Shown piece by piece: positions 27,001 to 37,924 of a DNA stretch of 64,000 nt. Origin of the DNA: Dryobates pubescens (lineage: Eukaryota; Chordata; Aves; Piciformes; Picidae); NCBI RefSeq assembly GCF_014839835.1, contig NC_071627.1:4403001-4467000 (forward strand), written 5' to 3'. Position numbers and translations under genes: made by a program. The notes beneath the pieces were generated by a model. It had not been told where the DNA came from, searched no databases, and was given only the letters and a program-made list of their open reading frames with translations. Within the stretch, counting starts at the first letter, position 1, and each line of letters starts with the position of its first letter.

Positions 27001-30000
27001 ACCCTTGGTGTCCCTTCAGGACCCTTGGTGTCCCCCCAGGGCCACTAACCCTTGGTGTCCCTTCAGGACCCTTGGTGTCCCCCCAGGGCCACTGACCCTT
27101 GGTGTCCCCCCAGGGCCACTGACCCTTGGTGTCCTCCCAGGACCCTTGGTGTCCCCCCAGGGCCACTAACCCTTGGTGTCCCCCCAGGACCCTTGGTGTC
27201 CCCCCAGGGCCACTAACCCTTGGTGTCCTCCCAGAACCCTTGGTGTCCTCCCAGGGCCACTAACCCTTGGTGTCCCTTCAGGACCCTTGGTGTCCCCCAG
27301 GGCCACTGACCCTTGGTGTCCTCCCAGGGCCCTTGGTGTCCTCCCAGGACCACTGACCCTTGGTGTCCCCCCAGGACCCTTGGTGTCCCCCCAGGACCCT
27401 TGGTGTCCCCCCAGGACCACTGACCCCTGGTGTCCTCCCAGGGCCCTTGGTGTCCTCCCAGGGCCACTAACCCTTGGTGTCCCTTCAGGACCCTTGGTGT
27501 CCCCCCAGGGCCACTGACCCCTGGTGTCCTCCCAGGGCCCTTGGTGTCCTCCCAGGACCCTTGGTGTCCTCCCAGGACCACTGACCCTTGGTGTCCTCCC
27601 AGGGCCACTAACCCTTGGTGTCCTTCCAGACTAAGAACCTGGACTTCCGCCGGAAGTGGGACAAGGATGAGTATGAGAAGCTTGCAGAGAAGAGGCTCAC
27701 AGAGGAGAGAGAGAAGAAAGATGGTGAGTGGAGAACTGACCATGGGCAGGGCAGGAGACCCTGAGCCTAACCTGAGAGAGAGCAGCTGGCAGTGAAAGCC
27801 TGGGGAGAGCCAGCAGCAGCTGGAGGCTGGCTGCTCCTTTCTGCCCTGCTTGCCACCAAAGGCTTTGGCACAAGCAGTGACAGAGAAGCTTTGCCTCTCT
27901 CTGTTCTTTGTGGGGGGAGAGGAGAAATCAGCCCCTGCAGTTTTGGAGATCTCACCTCAATGTCCTGCTTGGAGTGAGGGCCCCAAAAGGTGTGGACCCA
28001 CCAGTGCCCAGTCCAGGGTGACAATCCCTGCCCTGGTCCTGTAGGTCACCAAATCAGAGCTGGAAGTCCCTCAGGATCTAACAGGAGCAGGGAATGGTGA
28101 GGAGGAAATGATTCCTTTACTGATTCAAAGGAAAAGCTGCAGTTCCTGCATGAGTTATGTAGCCCCTGGCAGATGCTTTGTGAACACTAGGGACAGGCCA
28201 AGGATTGAGCCCTGCCTGGCAGGCACTGGTGAGGCCACACCTTCAGTCCTGGGGTCAGTTTTGGGGCCCCTCACTCCAAGAAAGACATAGAGGAGCAGGA
28301 GCAGGGCCAGAGAAGAGCAACAAGGCTGGGGAAGGGTCTGGGGAACAGGGCTGGGGAGGAGCAGCTGAGGGAGCTGGGGGTGTTCAGTGTGGAGGAGGCT
28401 GAGGGAGACCTCATTGCTCTCTGCAGCTCCCTGAGAGGAGGCTGCAGTGAGCTGGGGGTTGGGCTCTGCTCCCCACTCTCAGGTGAGAGAGGGAGAGGAA
28501 ATATCCTGAAATTGTGCCAGGGGAGGGTTGGGTTGGAGAGGAGGAACAATTTCTGTGCTGCCAGAGTGGTCAGGGACTGTCCCAGGCTGCCCAGGGAGGT
28601 GGTGGAGTCCCCATGCCTGGAGGTGCTCAGGAACCCTGTGGCCATGGCACCTGGGGCCGTGGTTTGGTGGCCATGGTGGGGTTGGGTTGCTGGTTGGACT
28701 GGATGAGCTCAGAGGCCTTTTGCAACCCATCCTGTGGTCCTGTGGATCCCCCATGCCAGGCTGGAGCTCTCCTGCTGAGCCCTCTGGGGTTGTGTGTTTC
28801 AGGCAAGCCAACTCAGCCTGTCAAAAGGGAGCTGCTGCGGCACCGCGACTACAAGGTGGACCTGGAGTCGAAGCTGGGCAAGACCATTGTCATCACCAAA
28901 ACCACCCCTCAGTCAGAGATGGGAGGGTAGGTGCTTGCTGGCCTTCCTCTTGCAGCCTCAGGGTTGTGCTGGTGGCCCCAAGGGGCTGTGACACAGCAGT
29001 GAGCTCTCAGGGTGGTGGTTTCCTCCTGGGGGCTGCTTTGGGCTACACCAGAGTGGGATCTTCTGGGGCCAGGTATGGAAGAGACACAGCAGGCTGAGCC
29101 CCCCTGACCCTGGCTGCAGGAGCAGCTGAGGCAGATGTCTGCTGCCTGCTGGGCTTTGCTGGCCAGGAGGCCTCCTTCTCCTGATGCTTGCTTTGGATAT
29201 CTGTGTGCTGGGAAGGGGAGGAACATCCAGCCCCTGTCCTTAGGGATGATGTTTGGCCACTCTTTGTGTGGATCATGTTCAGCCAAAAGATGAAAGGGCT
29301 CCTGGCTCATCCTAACCAATCCAGAGGCTGAAAAAGAAGACACTAAGCTGTTAATGTCACTGTCACAGCCATGGAGATGTGCAGTCCTGAGCAGCATCCA
29401 ATGGGGGCAAGTGCTGCCCCAGGCTGGGTTTTGGCAGCAGGGAAGCCACTTCTCTTTGATGTCTTCTTCCATGAGCTGGGTGAGGGGATGGAGGCACCCT
29501 CAGGCAGCCTGCAGATGACACAAAACTGGGTGGCAGTGCTGACCTGCTGGAGGGTCAGGAGGATCTGCAGAGGGACCTGGCCAGGCTGCAGCCATGGCTA
29601 AGGTCAGAGGGGTGAGGTTCAACAAGGCCCAGGGCTGGGTGCTGCACTTGGGGCTCAACAACCCCAGGAAGGCTCCAGGCTGGGGGCAGAGGGGCTGGAA
29701 AGTGCCCAGCAGAGAAGGCTCTGGGGGTGCTGGGTGACAGCAGCTGGAGAGGAGCTCAGGGGGTGCCCAGGTGGGCAAGAAGGGCAGCAGCAGCCTGGCC
29801 TGGAGCAGCAATGGTGTGGGCAGCAGGAGCAGGGCAGGGATTGTGCCCCTGGACTGGGCACTGGGGAGGCCACAGCTTGAGTGCTGGGTTCAGCTCTGGG
29901 CCTCTCACTGCAGGAAGGATATTGAGGAGCTTGAGCAGGGCCAGAGAAGGGCAACAGAGCTGGGGAAGGGTCTGGGGAACAGGGCTGGGGAGGAGCAGCT

Positions 30001-33000
30001 GAGGGAGCTGAGGTTGGTTAGTGTGAAGGAGGCTGAGGGAGACCTCATTGCTCTCTACAGCTCCCTGAGAGGAGGCTGCAGTGAGGTTGAGCTCTTCTCA
30101 CAAGGAACAAGAGACAGGACAAGAGGCAATGGCCTGGAACTGTGCCTGGGCAGGTTTATGTTAGCCATGAGGAACAATTTCTTCCTCTAAAGGGCTGCCA
30201 AGCCCTGGCCCAGGCTGCTCAAGGCAGTGCTGGAGTCTCCATTTCTGGAGGGGTTTGAAAGCCATGGAGAAGTGGAGCTGAGGGCCATAGTGGATTGGTG
30301 ACCTGGCAGTGCTGGGGTAAAGGTTGGGCTCAGTGACCTTAAAAGTCTCTTTCAACCAAAATGATTCTCTGATCTACTCCATGTTTCTAACAGCTCCTGA
30401 GGTGGGCAGAGGGCTCTGCTGCTGGGAGGCAGTGAGGGTGGGGGCCAGACAAGAGCCTTCAGCCAGCTGCTGTTTGAGCTGTGTGGCCAGGGATACCTCA
30501 GAGCAGCCTTCCAGTACCTGAAGGGCTCCTGGAGAGCTGGGGAGGGACTTTGGACAAGGGCTGGGAGTGCCAGAATGAGGAACAATGGCTTTGAGCTGGG
30601 AGAGGGGAGACTGAGACTGGAGATGAGGGAGGAATTGTTGGCAGTGAGGCTGGGGAGACACTGGCACAGGCTGCCCAGGGAGGCTGTGGCTGCCTCCTGC
30701 CTGGAGGTGTTCCAGGCCAGGCTGGATGAGGCCTTGAGCAACCTGGGCTGGTGGGAGGTGTCCCTGCCCATGGCAGGGGGTTGGCACTGGGTGATCCTGA
30801 GTGTCCCTTCCAGGCCAAGCTGCTGTGTGGTGCATGGTCTCTGCTTTGCAGCTGATGTTTCCTCTCTCCTGCAGGTACTACTGCAATGTCTGTGACTGTG
30901 TGGTGAAGGACTCCATCAACTTCCTGGATCACATCAATGGCAAGAAACGTAAGGACCATTCCTGCAGGCCTGGGGGGGGGTTGCAGAGGTGGCTGAGAGC
31001 TGCTGCAGTGCCCAGGGCTGCTCACTTCATAGATTCCCAGGCTGGTTTGGCTGGGAAGGGACCTCATGAGGCCCTCCAGTCCAACCCTCCTGCTGTCAGC
31101 AGGGACATGCCCAACAGAGCAGGCAGCTCAGAGCCCCAAACATCCTGACCTGCAATGGTTCCAGGGCTGGGCCAGCTCCCACCTCCCTGGGTAACCTGGG
31201 CCAGGCTCTCACCACCCTCAGAGTCAAACATTTCTTCCTTCACACACCACCAGTGTCTGAGGGCAGGGCACTTAGACTGGGGACAAAGTGTGCTCTGGAG
31301 ACCAGGATGGGGATCAGGTGTGCTCAGGAGAGCTGTGGAGGTGCTGCCTTTATCTCCTGGCACTTCCAGGGTGCTGGACCACTTTCATGGCAGAAGCCCA
31401 GCAGAACTAATGAGTGGTTTACCCTGGATAGGAGCACTTGGTGGCCTCCCTCAGAGGGTCCATGATGCAGGCAGCCCAGCATCAGCAGCTCCTGATGTCT
31501 GCTCTGAAAGTCTGGCCTGGGGCTTCTTTCCAGCACCAAAAGCTTTGAAGATGTCCTCAGCTAGGACACAGACTTGGACTCACTTTTGGATCAGCTGTTT
31601 CTCTTTGTGGGATCTGAGTGTGGAGCTGAAACCCAACTGCTCTTGAAGGCTCCAGAGCTTGTAGCAGAGCTCACAAGGGTGGAGGCCACACTGAGGGGGA
31701 GCAGAGACAGGAGTGGAGCAGGATGAGCCTGGAGCTGGCACCAGCAGTGTGGTGTGGTGGTGCTGTCCTCTACCTGTCTGTGGTTCTCTCCACTCTCCCA
31801 TACATAAAGGGAGGAGAAAGGAGATCCCAGTTCACCAGTCTGATCCCTGACTGGATAACCTGGAGAAGAGGACACTGCCCCCACTGAGCTGATGGATTCC
31901 TGGCTGTGGGCATCACTCCTCCCTGGGCTGTTCAGAGAGGGGGAGAAGGGCCCCCTGCCACACTCCTAGCACATTGTTCTGCTCCTGAAGGTCATTGGAG
32001 TCCTCCTGGGGAAGGCAGCAGCAGGTCCCTTTACACAAAGGGGGTGATGGACATGATCCAGGCCTGCACCCTCAGCTGCTTGACCCTTTGAGGGGTGGAG
32101 GTTCAGAGCAGGAGCTGAGGGTCAGGTTTGTGTAGCTGGGAAAAGAAGCCTCAACGTGTTGCAGCTCTGTGCTTCTGTGTGACCAAGAGGGGGACACTAA
32201 AGTGCCACCTCAGAGTCTTGGAACCACAGAACTGCTGAGGCTGGAAGAGACCTTTGAGACCATGAAGTCCAACCACTCATCCAGAGCTCCCAGTCCCACT
32301 GCCACTGCCCCACATCCCTCAGCACCACAGCCATGCAGCTTTGAAACACCTCCAGGGCTGGGGACTCCACCACCTCCCTGGGCAGCCTGCTCCAATCCCT
32401 GACCACTCTTGCAGCAAAGAAATTTTTCCTCATCTCAAACCTAGCCCTCCCCCTGGCACAGCTTGAGGTCATTTCCTCTTGTTCTGTCATTTGTTGCATG
32501 TGAGAAGGGCCAAACTCCCTCCTGGCTCCAGCCTCCTCTCAGGGAGCTGCAGAGAGCAATGAGGTCTCCCTCAGCCTCCTCTTCTCCACACTGAACACCC
32601 CCAGCTCCCTCAGCTGCTCCTCCCCAGCCCTCTTCTCCAGACCCTTCCCCAGCTCTGTTGCCCTTCTCTGGCCCTGCTCCAGCTCCTCAATGTCCTTGGA
32701 GTGAGAACTGAACCTAGCACTCAAGCTGTGGCCTCCCCAGTGCCCAGTCCAGAGGCAAAATCCCTGCCCTGCTCCTGCTGCCCACACCATTGCTGCTCCA
32801 GGCCAGGCTGCTGCTGCCCTTCTTGCCCACCTGGGCACCCCCTGAGCTCCTCTCCAGCTGCTGTCACCCAGCACCCCCAGGGCCTTCTCTGCTGGGCACT
32901 TTCCAGCCCCTCTGCCCCCAGCCTGGAGCCTTCCTGGGGTTGTTGTGCCCCAAGTGCAGCACCCAGCCCTGGGCCTTGTAGAACCTCACCCCTCTGACCT

Positions 33001-35898
33001 CAGCCATGGCTGCAGCCTGGCCAGGTCCCTCTGCAGAGCCTCCTGACCCTCCAGCACACCAACTGTGCCACTCAGTTTGGGGTCTCCTGCTGACTGTCTG
33101 AGGCAGCCTCCCTCCCCTCGTCCGGACGCCTGCCGCAGCGCTGGGGGAGGTCAGCTTGGAGCGCTGAGCCTCCTGCATGGATGTGGCCTGGCCCCAAAAG
33201 CTGCCTTGAGGGGATGTGTGGCTGGCAGGCAGAGGTTGCTGTGCTGTGCTGGGGCCTGGGGTCAGGGCCAGCAGAGGTGGGTGTCTGGACACAGCTGTTG
33301 CCACTGCTCTCTTCCAGACCAGAGAAACCTGGGCATGTCCATGCGAGTGGAGCGCTCCACGCTGGACCAGGTGAAGAAACGCTTTGAGGTGAACAAGAAG
33401 AAGATGGAGGAGAAGCAGAAGGACTATGACTTTGAGGAGAGGATGAAGGAACTCCGTGAGGAGGTGAGTCTGGGCAGTGGCTGATGAAGCAAAGCCCTCC
33501 CAGAAGCCTGTTCTGTGAGGAGATCAGCTCTGGTTCCTGACCTTGTCCCACAGAAGCCTTTTTCCTCTTCCCATTGGCTTCTCAGCTACTCCATCAGTGG
33601 CTTTTGTTTCATAAATCCATTCACAGCATGGCTTGGCTTGGGTTGGGTTGGGTTGGGTTGGAAGGGAACTTGATGATCCAGTTCCAACCCCCTGCCATGG
33701 GCAGGGACACCTCCCAGCAGCCCACGTTGCTCAAGGCCTCATTCAGCCTGGCCTCCAGACAGGAGGCAGCCACAGCCTCCCTGGGCAGCCTGTGCCAGTG
33801 TCTCCCCAGCCTTCCTGGAAAGAATTTCTTCCTCTTCTCCAGTCTCAATCTGCCCTCCTCCAGCTCAAACCATTGTCCCTCATCCTGACACTCCCAGCTC
33901 TTGTCAGAAGTCCCTCCCCAGCTCTTCTGGAGTCCCTTCACGTACTGGAAGGCTGCTCTGAAGGTGTCCCTGGAGCCCTCTTTGCTTCAAACTAAACACC
34001 TCCAGCTCCCTCAGCTGCCCCTCCCCAGCCCTGTTCCCCAGACCCTTCCCCACCTTTGTTGCCCTTCTCTGGCCCTGCTCCAGCTCTTCAGTGTCCTTGC
34101 AGTGAGAGGCCCAGAACTGAACCCAGCACTCAAGCTGTGGCCTCCCCAGTGCCCAGTCCAGGGGCACAATCCCTGCCCTGCTCCTGCTGCCCACACCATT
34201 GCTGCTCCAGGCCAGGCTGCTGCTGCCCTTCTTGCCCACCTGGGCACCCCCTGAGCTCCTCTCCAGCTGCTGTCACCCAGCACCCCCAGGGCCTTCTCTG
34301 CTGGGCACTTTCCAGCCCCTCTGCCCCCAGCCTGGAGCCTTCCTGGGGTTGTTGTGGCCCAAGTGCAGCATCCCATACCCTCAGCTTTGTTCTCTGAGAG
34401 AGAAGCTTCTGACAGAGGAGTTTCTCTGGATGCTTCTCCCTCAGCAGTCACAGCTAAACATTAGCAGGAGCTGCCTGTTGGGTCTGCTTGGTCAGACTGA
34501 GCTTGGGTCCACCCCAGGCTCCCTTGCTGGGGCACAGTGATGTGCTGGGCCCCACTGGGGTGAGGTGGCAGCAGCCCTGTGCCCTTGCAGCGCCAGGGGC
34601 ATGGCAACCCAGGGATCAGCAGCAGCTTCTGGTGGAGCTTCCTGCAGGGCATGGCTGTCTTCTGCTGCTGTGGCTCAGTGGACACTGATGGGACTGGCAG
34701 GGGCAGTTGCTAAGTCGGGAGCCAGAGCCATGCTTCTGCATGGCCCAGTCCAGGGCTGGCACCGCTCCAGGGCTTGTGATCCTCACAGAGCAAACTGCTT
34801 TGATTAGAGCAGTGCCAGCTCTGGTGCCAAGCTGCCCACCCCTGAGCTGCTCAGAGCTTCAGCTTCGGTTCCAGTGAGCAGCTGTCACTCTGTCAGGCCC
34901 AAAGCCAGCAGGGCATCACCACCCCCAGAGCTGGGCATGGCAGCAGGGAGAAGCCTCCTGCTCCCGGAGCAGCTCCTGGCCTCGGCCTTGGCTCCAGGCA
35001 AAGCTGCTGGTGGTTGAGAGAGGTTCATGAGGCTCCATCTGGTGTGGTGGGAGACTGCTCTTGGGGTGCTCTGGAGACTGGAGAATGTCCTCCTGGGACA
35101 CCACAGGCCAGGAATTCACAGCGTGGTAGGGATTGGAAGGGACCTCTGGAGATCATCCAGGCCAACCCCCTGCCCAGGCAGGGGCACCTAGAGAGGGTCA
35201 CACAGGAACACATCCAGGGGGGGTTGGAATCTCTCCAGGGATGGAGACTCCACCACCTCTGTGGGCAGCCTGCTCCAGGGCTCCAGCATCCTCACAGTAA
35301 AATTCCTCTTCATGTTCAGATGAACTTCTGATGGTCCAGTCTGTGCCCACTGCCCCTTGGGCTGGCACTGGGCACCACTGAACAAAGCCTGGCCCCCTCC
35401 TCCTGCCACCCGCCCTTTGAGCATTGATCAGCACTGATCAGATCCCCCTCAGGCTGCTCTTCTCCAGGCCAAACAGCCCCAAGTCCCTCAGCCTTTCCTC
35501 ACAGAGATGCTCCAGGTCCCTCAGCATCTCTGCAGCCCTTTGCTGTGCCCTCTCCAGGTCAGTCCCTGCCCTCCCTGCCCTGGGCAGCACAGTGCCGGCC
35601 CCAGGGCTCCAGCTGTGGCCTCGCCAGGACAGAGCAAAAGGCTGCGTCCCTTCCTTGGGATGCTGGTGGTAGGACCTGCATGAGCTGTGTGGCATTTCCC
35701 AGCGTGACCCAGCTCAGAGAGCTGACATTTTGCTGTCCTGTGCCTTTGCTGCAGGAGGAGAAGGCCAAGGCCTACAAGAAGGAGAAGCAGAGGGAGAAGA
35801 AGAGGCGGGCAGAGGAGGAGCTGACGCTGGAGGAGGACGACGAGATGGCAGCCGTCATGGGCTTCTCCGGCTTCGGCTCCACCAAGAAGAGTCACTGA
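21032..35898 (+). CDS. ZMAT2: ZMAT2, matrin-type zinc finger protein (Snu23 homologue), complete
   Basis: Nuclear protein of the U4/U6.U5 tri-snRNP and pre-catalytic spliceosome, homologous to yeast Snu23. Six coding exons: 21032-21049, 27630-27723, 28803-28926, 30875-30948, 33318-33463, 35755-35898. All junctions are GT-AG with matching phases and give 199 residues, equal to human. It begins MASGSGTKNLDF. A matrin-type C2H2 finger spans about residues 79-105 ([20 protein letters not shown], then NGKKHQRN). A charged coiled-coil region follows ([18 protein letters not shown]) and the tail ends [12 protein letters not shown], where the last residue is His and human has Tyr. Exon 1 codes only six residues in the CpG island shared with HARS2. 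Intron 1 is 6.6 kb and ends in a 1-kb minisatellite touching the exon 2 acceptor. Confidence 0.97.
22547..23160 (-). mobile_element. CR1 LINE fragment
   Basis: TCACAGAATGGTTTGGTTGG start, CACCTCCCTGGGCAGCCTGG core. In ZMAT2 intron 1. Confidence 0.88.
23805..24185 (+). mobile_element. CR1 LINE fragment
   Basis: TTCAGCCTGGAGAAGAGAAG to TCCCTTCCAACCCAACCATG. Confidence 0.87.
24236..24905 (-). mobile_element. CR1 LINE fragment
   Basis: CCACAGAATGCTGTGGCTTG start, reverse orientation, extending into internal sequence. Confidence 0.82.
25030..26172 (+). mobile_element. CR1 LINE fragment, longest in window
   Basis: About 1.1 kb from the RT-side GGTGTTCCCCAGGGCTCAGT to the 3' end CCAACCCAAACCATTCTCTG. 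Contains GGTGAGGTTCAACAAGGCCC. Confidence 0.88.
26653..27629 (+). repeat. Minisatellite of 3'-splice-site-like units in ZMAT2 intron 1, about 42 copies
   Basis: Two unit forms alternate: a 27-bp form (GGCCACTAACCCTTGGTGTC then CCCCCAG) and a 20-bp form that starts at GACCCTTGG. Each ends CCCAG or TTCAG, and the long form includes a branch-site-like CTAAC or CTGAC. The last unit, ending CCTTCCAG, is the real acceptor of exon 2. Counted by eye: about 20 long and 22 short units. Confidence 0.97.
27630..27723 (+). CDS. ZMAT2: ZMAT2 exon 2
   Basis: [10 protein letters not shown] to EEREKKD plus one base, donor GTGAGT. Its acceptor is the last unit of the upstream minisatellite. Confidence 0.96.
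27950..28042 (-). mobile_element. CR1 LINE internal fragment
   Basis: Short reverse piece with CCTCAATGTCCTGCTTGGAG and CCAGTGCCCAGTCCAGGG. Confidence 0.7.
28192..28745 (+). mobile_element. CR1 LINE fragment
   Basis: Ends TTTTGCAACCCATCCTGTGG; nearly the same subfamily as the 25030-26172 copy. In ZMAT2 intron 2. Confidence 0.87.
28803..28926 (+). CDS. ZMAT2: ZMAT2 exon 3
   Basis: [10 protein letters not shown] to PQSEMG, acceptor TTTCAG, donor GTAGGT; phase 1 in, phase 2 out. Confidence 0.96.
29455..30375 (+). mobile_element. CR1 LINE fragment
   Basis: About 0.9 kb in ZMAT2 intron 3. Ends TTTCAACCAAAATGATTCTC. Confidence 0.87.
30495..30835 (+). mobile_element. CR1 LINE fragment
   Basis: CAGAGCAGCCTTCCAGTACC to GTGTCCCTTCCAGGCC. 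Ends about 40 bases before ZMAT2 exon 4. Confidence 0.86.
30875..30948 (+). CDS. ZMAT2: ZMAT2 exon 4 (zinc finger)
   Basis: [20 protein letters not shown] and NGKK; the zinc-binding Cys pair and first His are here. Acceptor CTGCAG, donor GTAAGG. A CR1 ends about 40 bases before the acceptor. Confidence 0.96.
31028..31245 (-). mobile_element. CR1 LINE 3' fragment
   Basis: TCATAGATTCCCAGGCTGGT to CTCACCACCCTCAGAGTCAA. Confidence 0.82.
32218..33065 (-). mobile_element. CR1 LINE fragment
   Basis: TTGGAACCACAGAACTGCTG start. About 0.85 kb in ZMAT2 intron 4. Confidence 0.87.
33318..33463 (+). CDS. ZMAT2: ZMAT2 exon 5
   Basis: [10 protein letters not shown] to MKELREE, acceptor TTCCAG, donor GTGAGT. 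Includes the second zinc-binding His at the split codon and a long basic helix. Confidence 0.96.
33625..34375 (-). mobile_element. CR1 LINE fragment
   Basis: The 3' end carries a (GGTTG)n stretch at about 33640-33662, then GGAAGGGAACTTGATGATCC. In ZMAT2 intron 5. Confidence 0.87.
35118..35655 (-). mobile_element. CR1 LINE fragment
   Basis: GTGGTAGGGATTGGAAGGGA to the internal CTCTGCAGCCCTTTGCTGTG. In ZMAT2 intron 5, near exon 6. Confidence 0.85.
35755..35898 (+). CDS. ZMAT2: ZMAT2 exon 6 (terminal)
   Basis: [10 protein letters not shown] to GSTKKSH then TGA; acceptor CTGCAG. Confidence 0.96.
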   Translation, partial: EEKAKAYKKEKQREKKRRAEEELTLEEDDEMAAVMGFSGFGSTKKSH

Positions 35899-36454
35899 GC
35901 AGCTCAGGGCTCTCCTCTTGCCTGTTTGAACCCAGGGGACTCTGCATAGCTCTTACCAGGACTTGGCTGAGGACTGCTCCCCAGAGGTCCCAGTAGAAGT
36001 TGGCCGGAGGAACGGAGAAGCAGCTCCAGTCCCTCCTCGTGCAGCAGAGCAAGCCCCGCCTGTCCTTAGCTCCCCAGCTCCTTCTGTGTCCTAGATCTGG
36101 CTGCTCAGCACCGCTGCCTTTGTGTGTCACGGAGGTGCCACCATCCTGTGCAGGTGGCCTGGCTGGGGCTGACTCTCTGTCACCCTGGGCTCGCCGCTCC
36201 AGGCCCTGGCTGCCCTGCGCCTTTGCAGCGGTCGGGGTTGGGGTCACACGCAGCAGGGAGCAGTGCTGAGCCCCCCTCCCTGTGTCCATCTGGCTTGTGC
36301 TGAGCAGAGCTGGGCCGGGGCTGGGGTCTGCATGGGGGTCTGGGTCACCTGAGCTTCCCCCTGTGCCTGCTGTGCAGGGGGCAGCTCCCTGCTTTCCCTT
36401 GTGTTTCGTCCCATAGCTGTGGTGAGCGGGAGAGGGGCCGCGCGGGCTGCCAGA

Positions 36455-36460
36455 AATAAA
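36455..36460 (+). terminator. ZMAT2 poly(A) signal AATAAA
   Basis: AATAAA 557 bases after the stop codon, followed by a G/T-rich stretch. The 3' UTR is thus about 35899-36478. Confidence 0.8.
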
Positions 36461-36671
36461 GAGGGGGTTTTAATGAGGCCTCTGCCAGGGCTCTGGAGCC
36501 TTCCTTGCTGCCACAGCCTCCCTGGTGCCTCCTCAGCTGGGCAAGACTCCTGGGGACCTTGCTGGAGGCAAAGGTTTGTGGCCTCCTCTCTCTGGGCTCA
36601 GCTGCCAGCTGCCCTTGTTCCTGGCTTTGTAAAGGCAGCCTGGGAGTGGGTTTGGGAACAAGGGCAGGAGC

Positions 36672-37175
36672 AGCAGAGTGGGATGGGAAAGGAGAAGGAA
36701 GGGAAAGGAGGAGAGGATGGGAAAGGGAAAGGAGAAGATGAAAAGGGTAAGAGGATGGGGAAGGAAAAACGGGAGAAGGGGAAGGAGGAGAAGTAGAATG
36801 GTATGGACAAGGAGAAGGGGATGGGGAAGGGGACGGGAAAGGGGAAGGGAGAGGAGTGGGGGTGGGAAAGGGGAAGGGGATCAGGAAGGGAAAGGGGATG
36901 GGAAAAGGGATGGGATAGGAGAAGGGATGGGAAATGGACAGGGGAAGGGGATGGGGATTGGGCATGGATTAGGGAAGGGATGGGTGAGGAAAAAGGGAAG
37001 GGGGTGAGGATTGGAGATGGGGTGGGAGAAGGGGTGGGAAAGGAAAAAGGGAAGGGGATGAGGATTGGAGATGGGGTGGGAGAAGGGGTGGGAAAGGAAA
37101 AAGGGAAGGGGATGAGGATTGGAGATGGGGTGGGAGAAGGGGTGGGAAAGGGACAGGGGAAGGGGGTGGGAAGGG
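36672..37175 (+). repeat. Polypurine tract with 54-bp tandem units
   Basis: About 500 bp of almost pure A and G on the plus strand (GGGAAGGGGA-like). Its right part, 36970-37175, has about three copies of a 54-bp unit beginning AGGATTGGAGATGGGG. Able in principle to form triplex or quadruplex DNA. Confidence 0.9.
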
Positions 37176-37924
37176 AGCTGCGTTCCCTGCAGGCAGCCCC
37201 AGGGGCAGCCGGGCTGGGTTCCAGCAGGTACCAGTCGGTGCGGGGCCGTTTGTCTCCTGCCTGCTGCCTGTCAGAGTCTCCTCACCTCTGCCCTTCCCCA
37301 AACCCACTCCATCTCTGTTTTTATTTACCTCAGCCAAACCTTGGGTGACTCATTCCCGTCCCCAGGCAGGATTTATGTCCTGCCTGCCTGGCTCTTCCTC
37401 GCCCTGCCTCTGGCTGGTTATTGATGGGCTCCTTGCTCATGCCCTTCCCGGGGCTGCCCGGCGCGGAGCCTGCCGCGCTCGGCTCGCTTCTCCCTGCTGT
37501 ATCCAGAACAAATCCTGTAACGCTGGGGCCGCTGTTTTAATTCCTTAATCTTAGCCTGCTGACAGCTTCATTGCCTCGGGTCTTTCCGCTTCGATTCAGA
37601 TTATAATCCCCGCTGAAGACGCCGCTGAAATGATCTAGAGCCAGTCAGCCCCAGCTGTCCTTGGAGCTCTGACCCTTTTAACTCGGCGAGCCTTGGAGTT
37701 GGGCGAAGGCTCCCTGCGAGCGCGCCGGAGCTGAAGGGCAGCTTTCATTCCAGCCACGTCCCCAGCGCGGCTCAGACGTGGCTCCAGCTGAATGGGAGAG
37801 AGGAGAGGCTGTGCCTCGGTGCCCTGCGGGCTGTGCAGGGGACGCTGCCGCTCTCTCCTGCGCATTCGAAGTTTAGGATGGCTCAGGGAAGATTTTCAGC
37901 AGCAGCCATTTTAGCCCCAGCGTG
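37176..37924. other. Intergenic DNA, no gene seen
   Basis: Unique sequence without CR1. The part at 37535-37640 is richer in A and T (TTAATTCCTTAATC, GATTATAATCC) and might be conserved non-coding DNA. Confidence 0.4.

Noticed and set aside
26537-27743. Repetitive ORFs on both strands with GGHQGSW or VPPGPL repeats
   Set aside because: They are produced by the splice-site-like minisatellite in ZMAT2 intron 1. The 20- and 27-bp units do not keep one frame for long.
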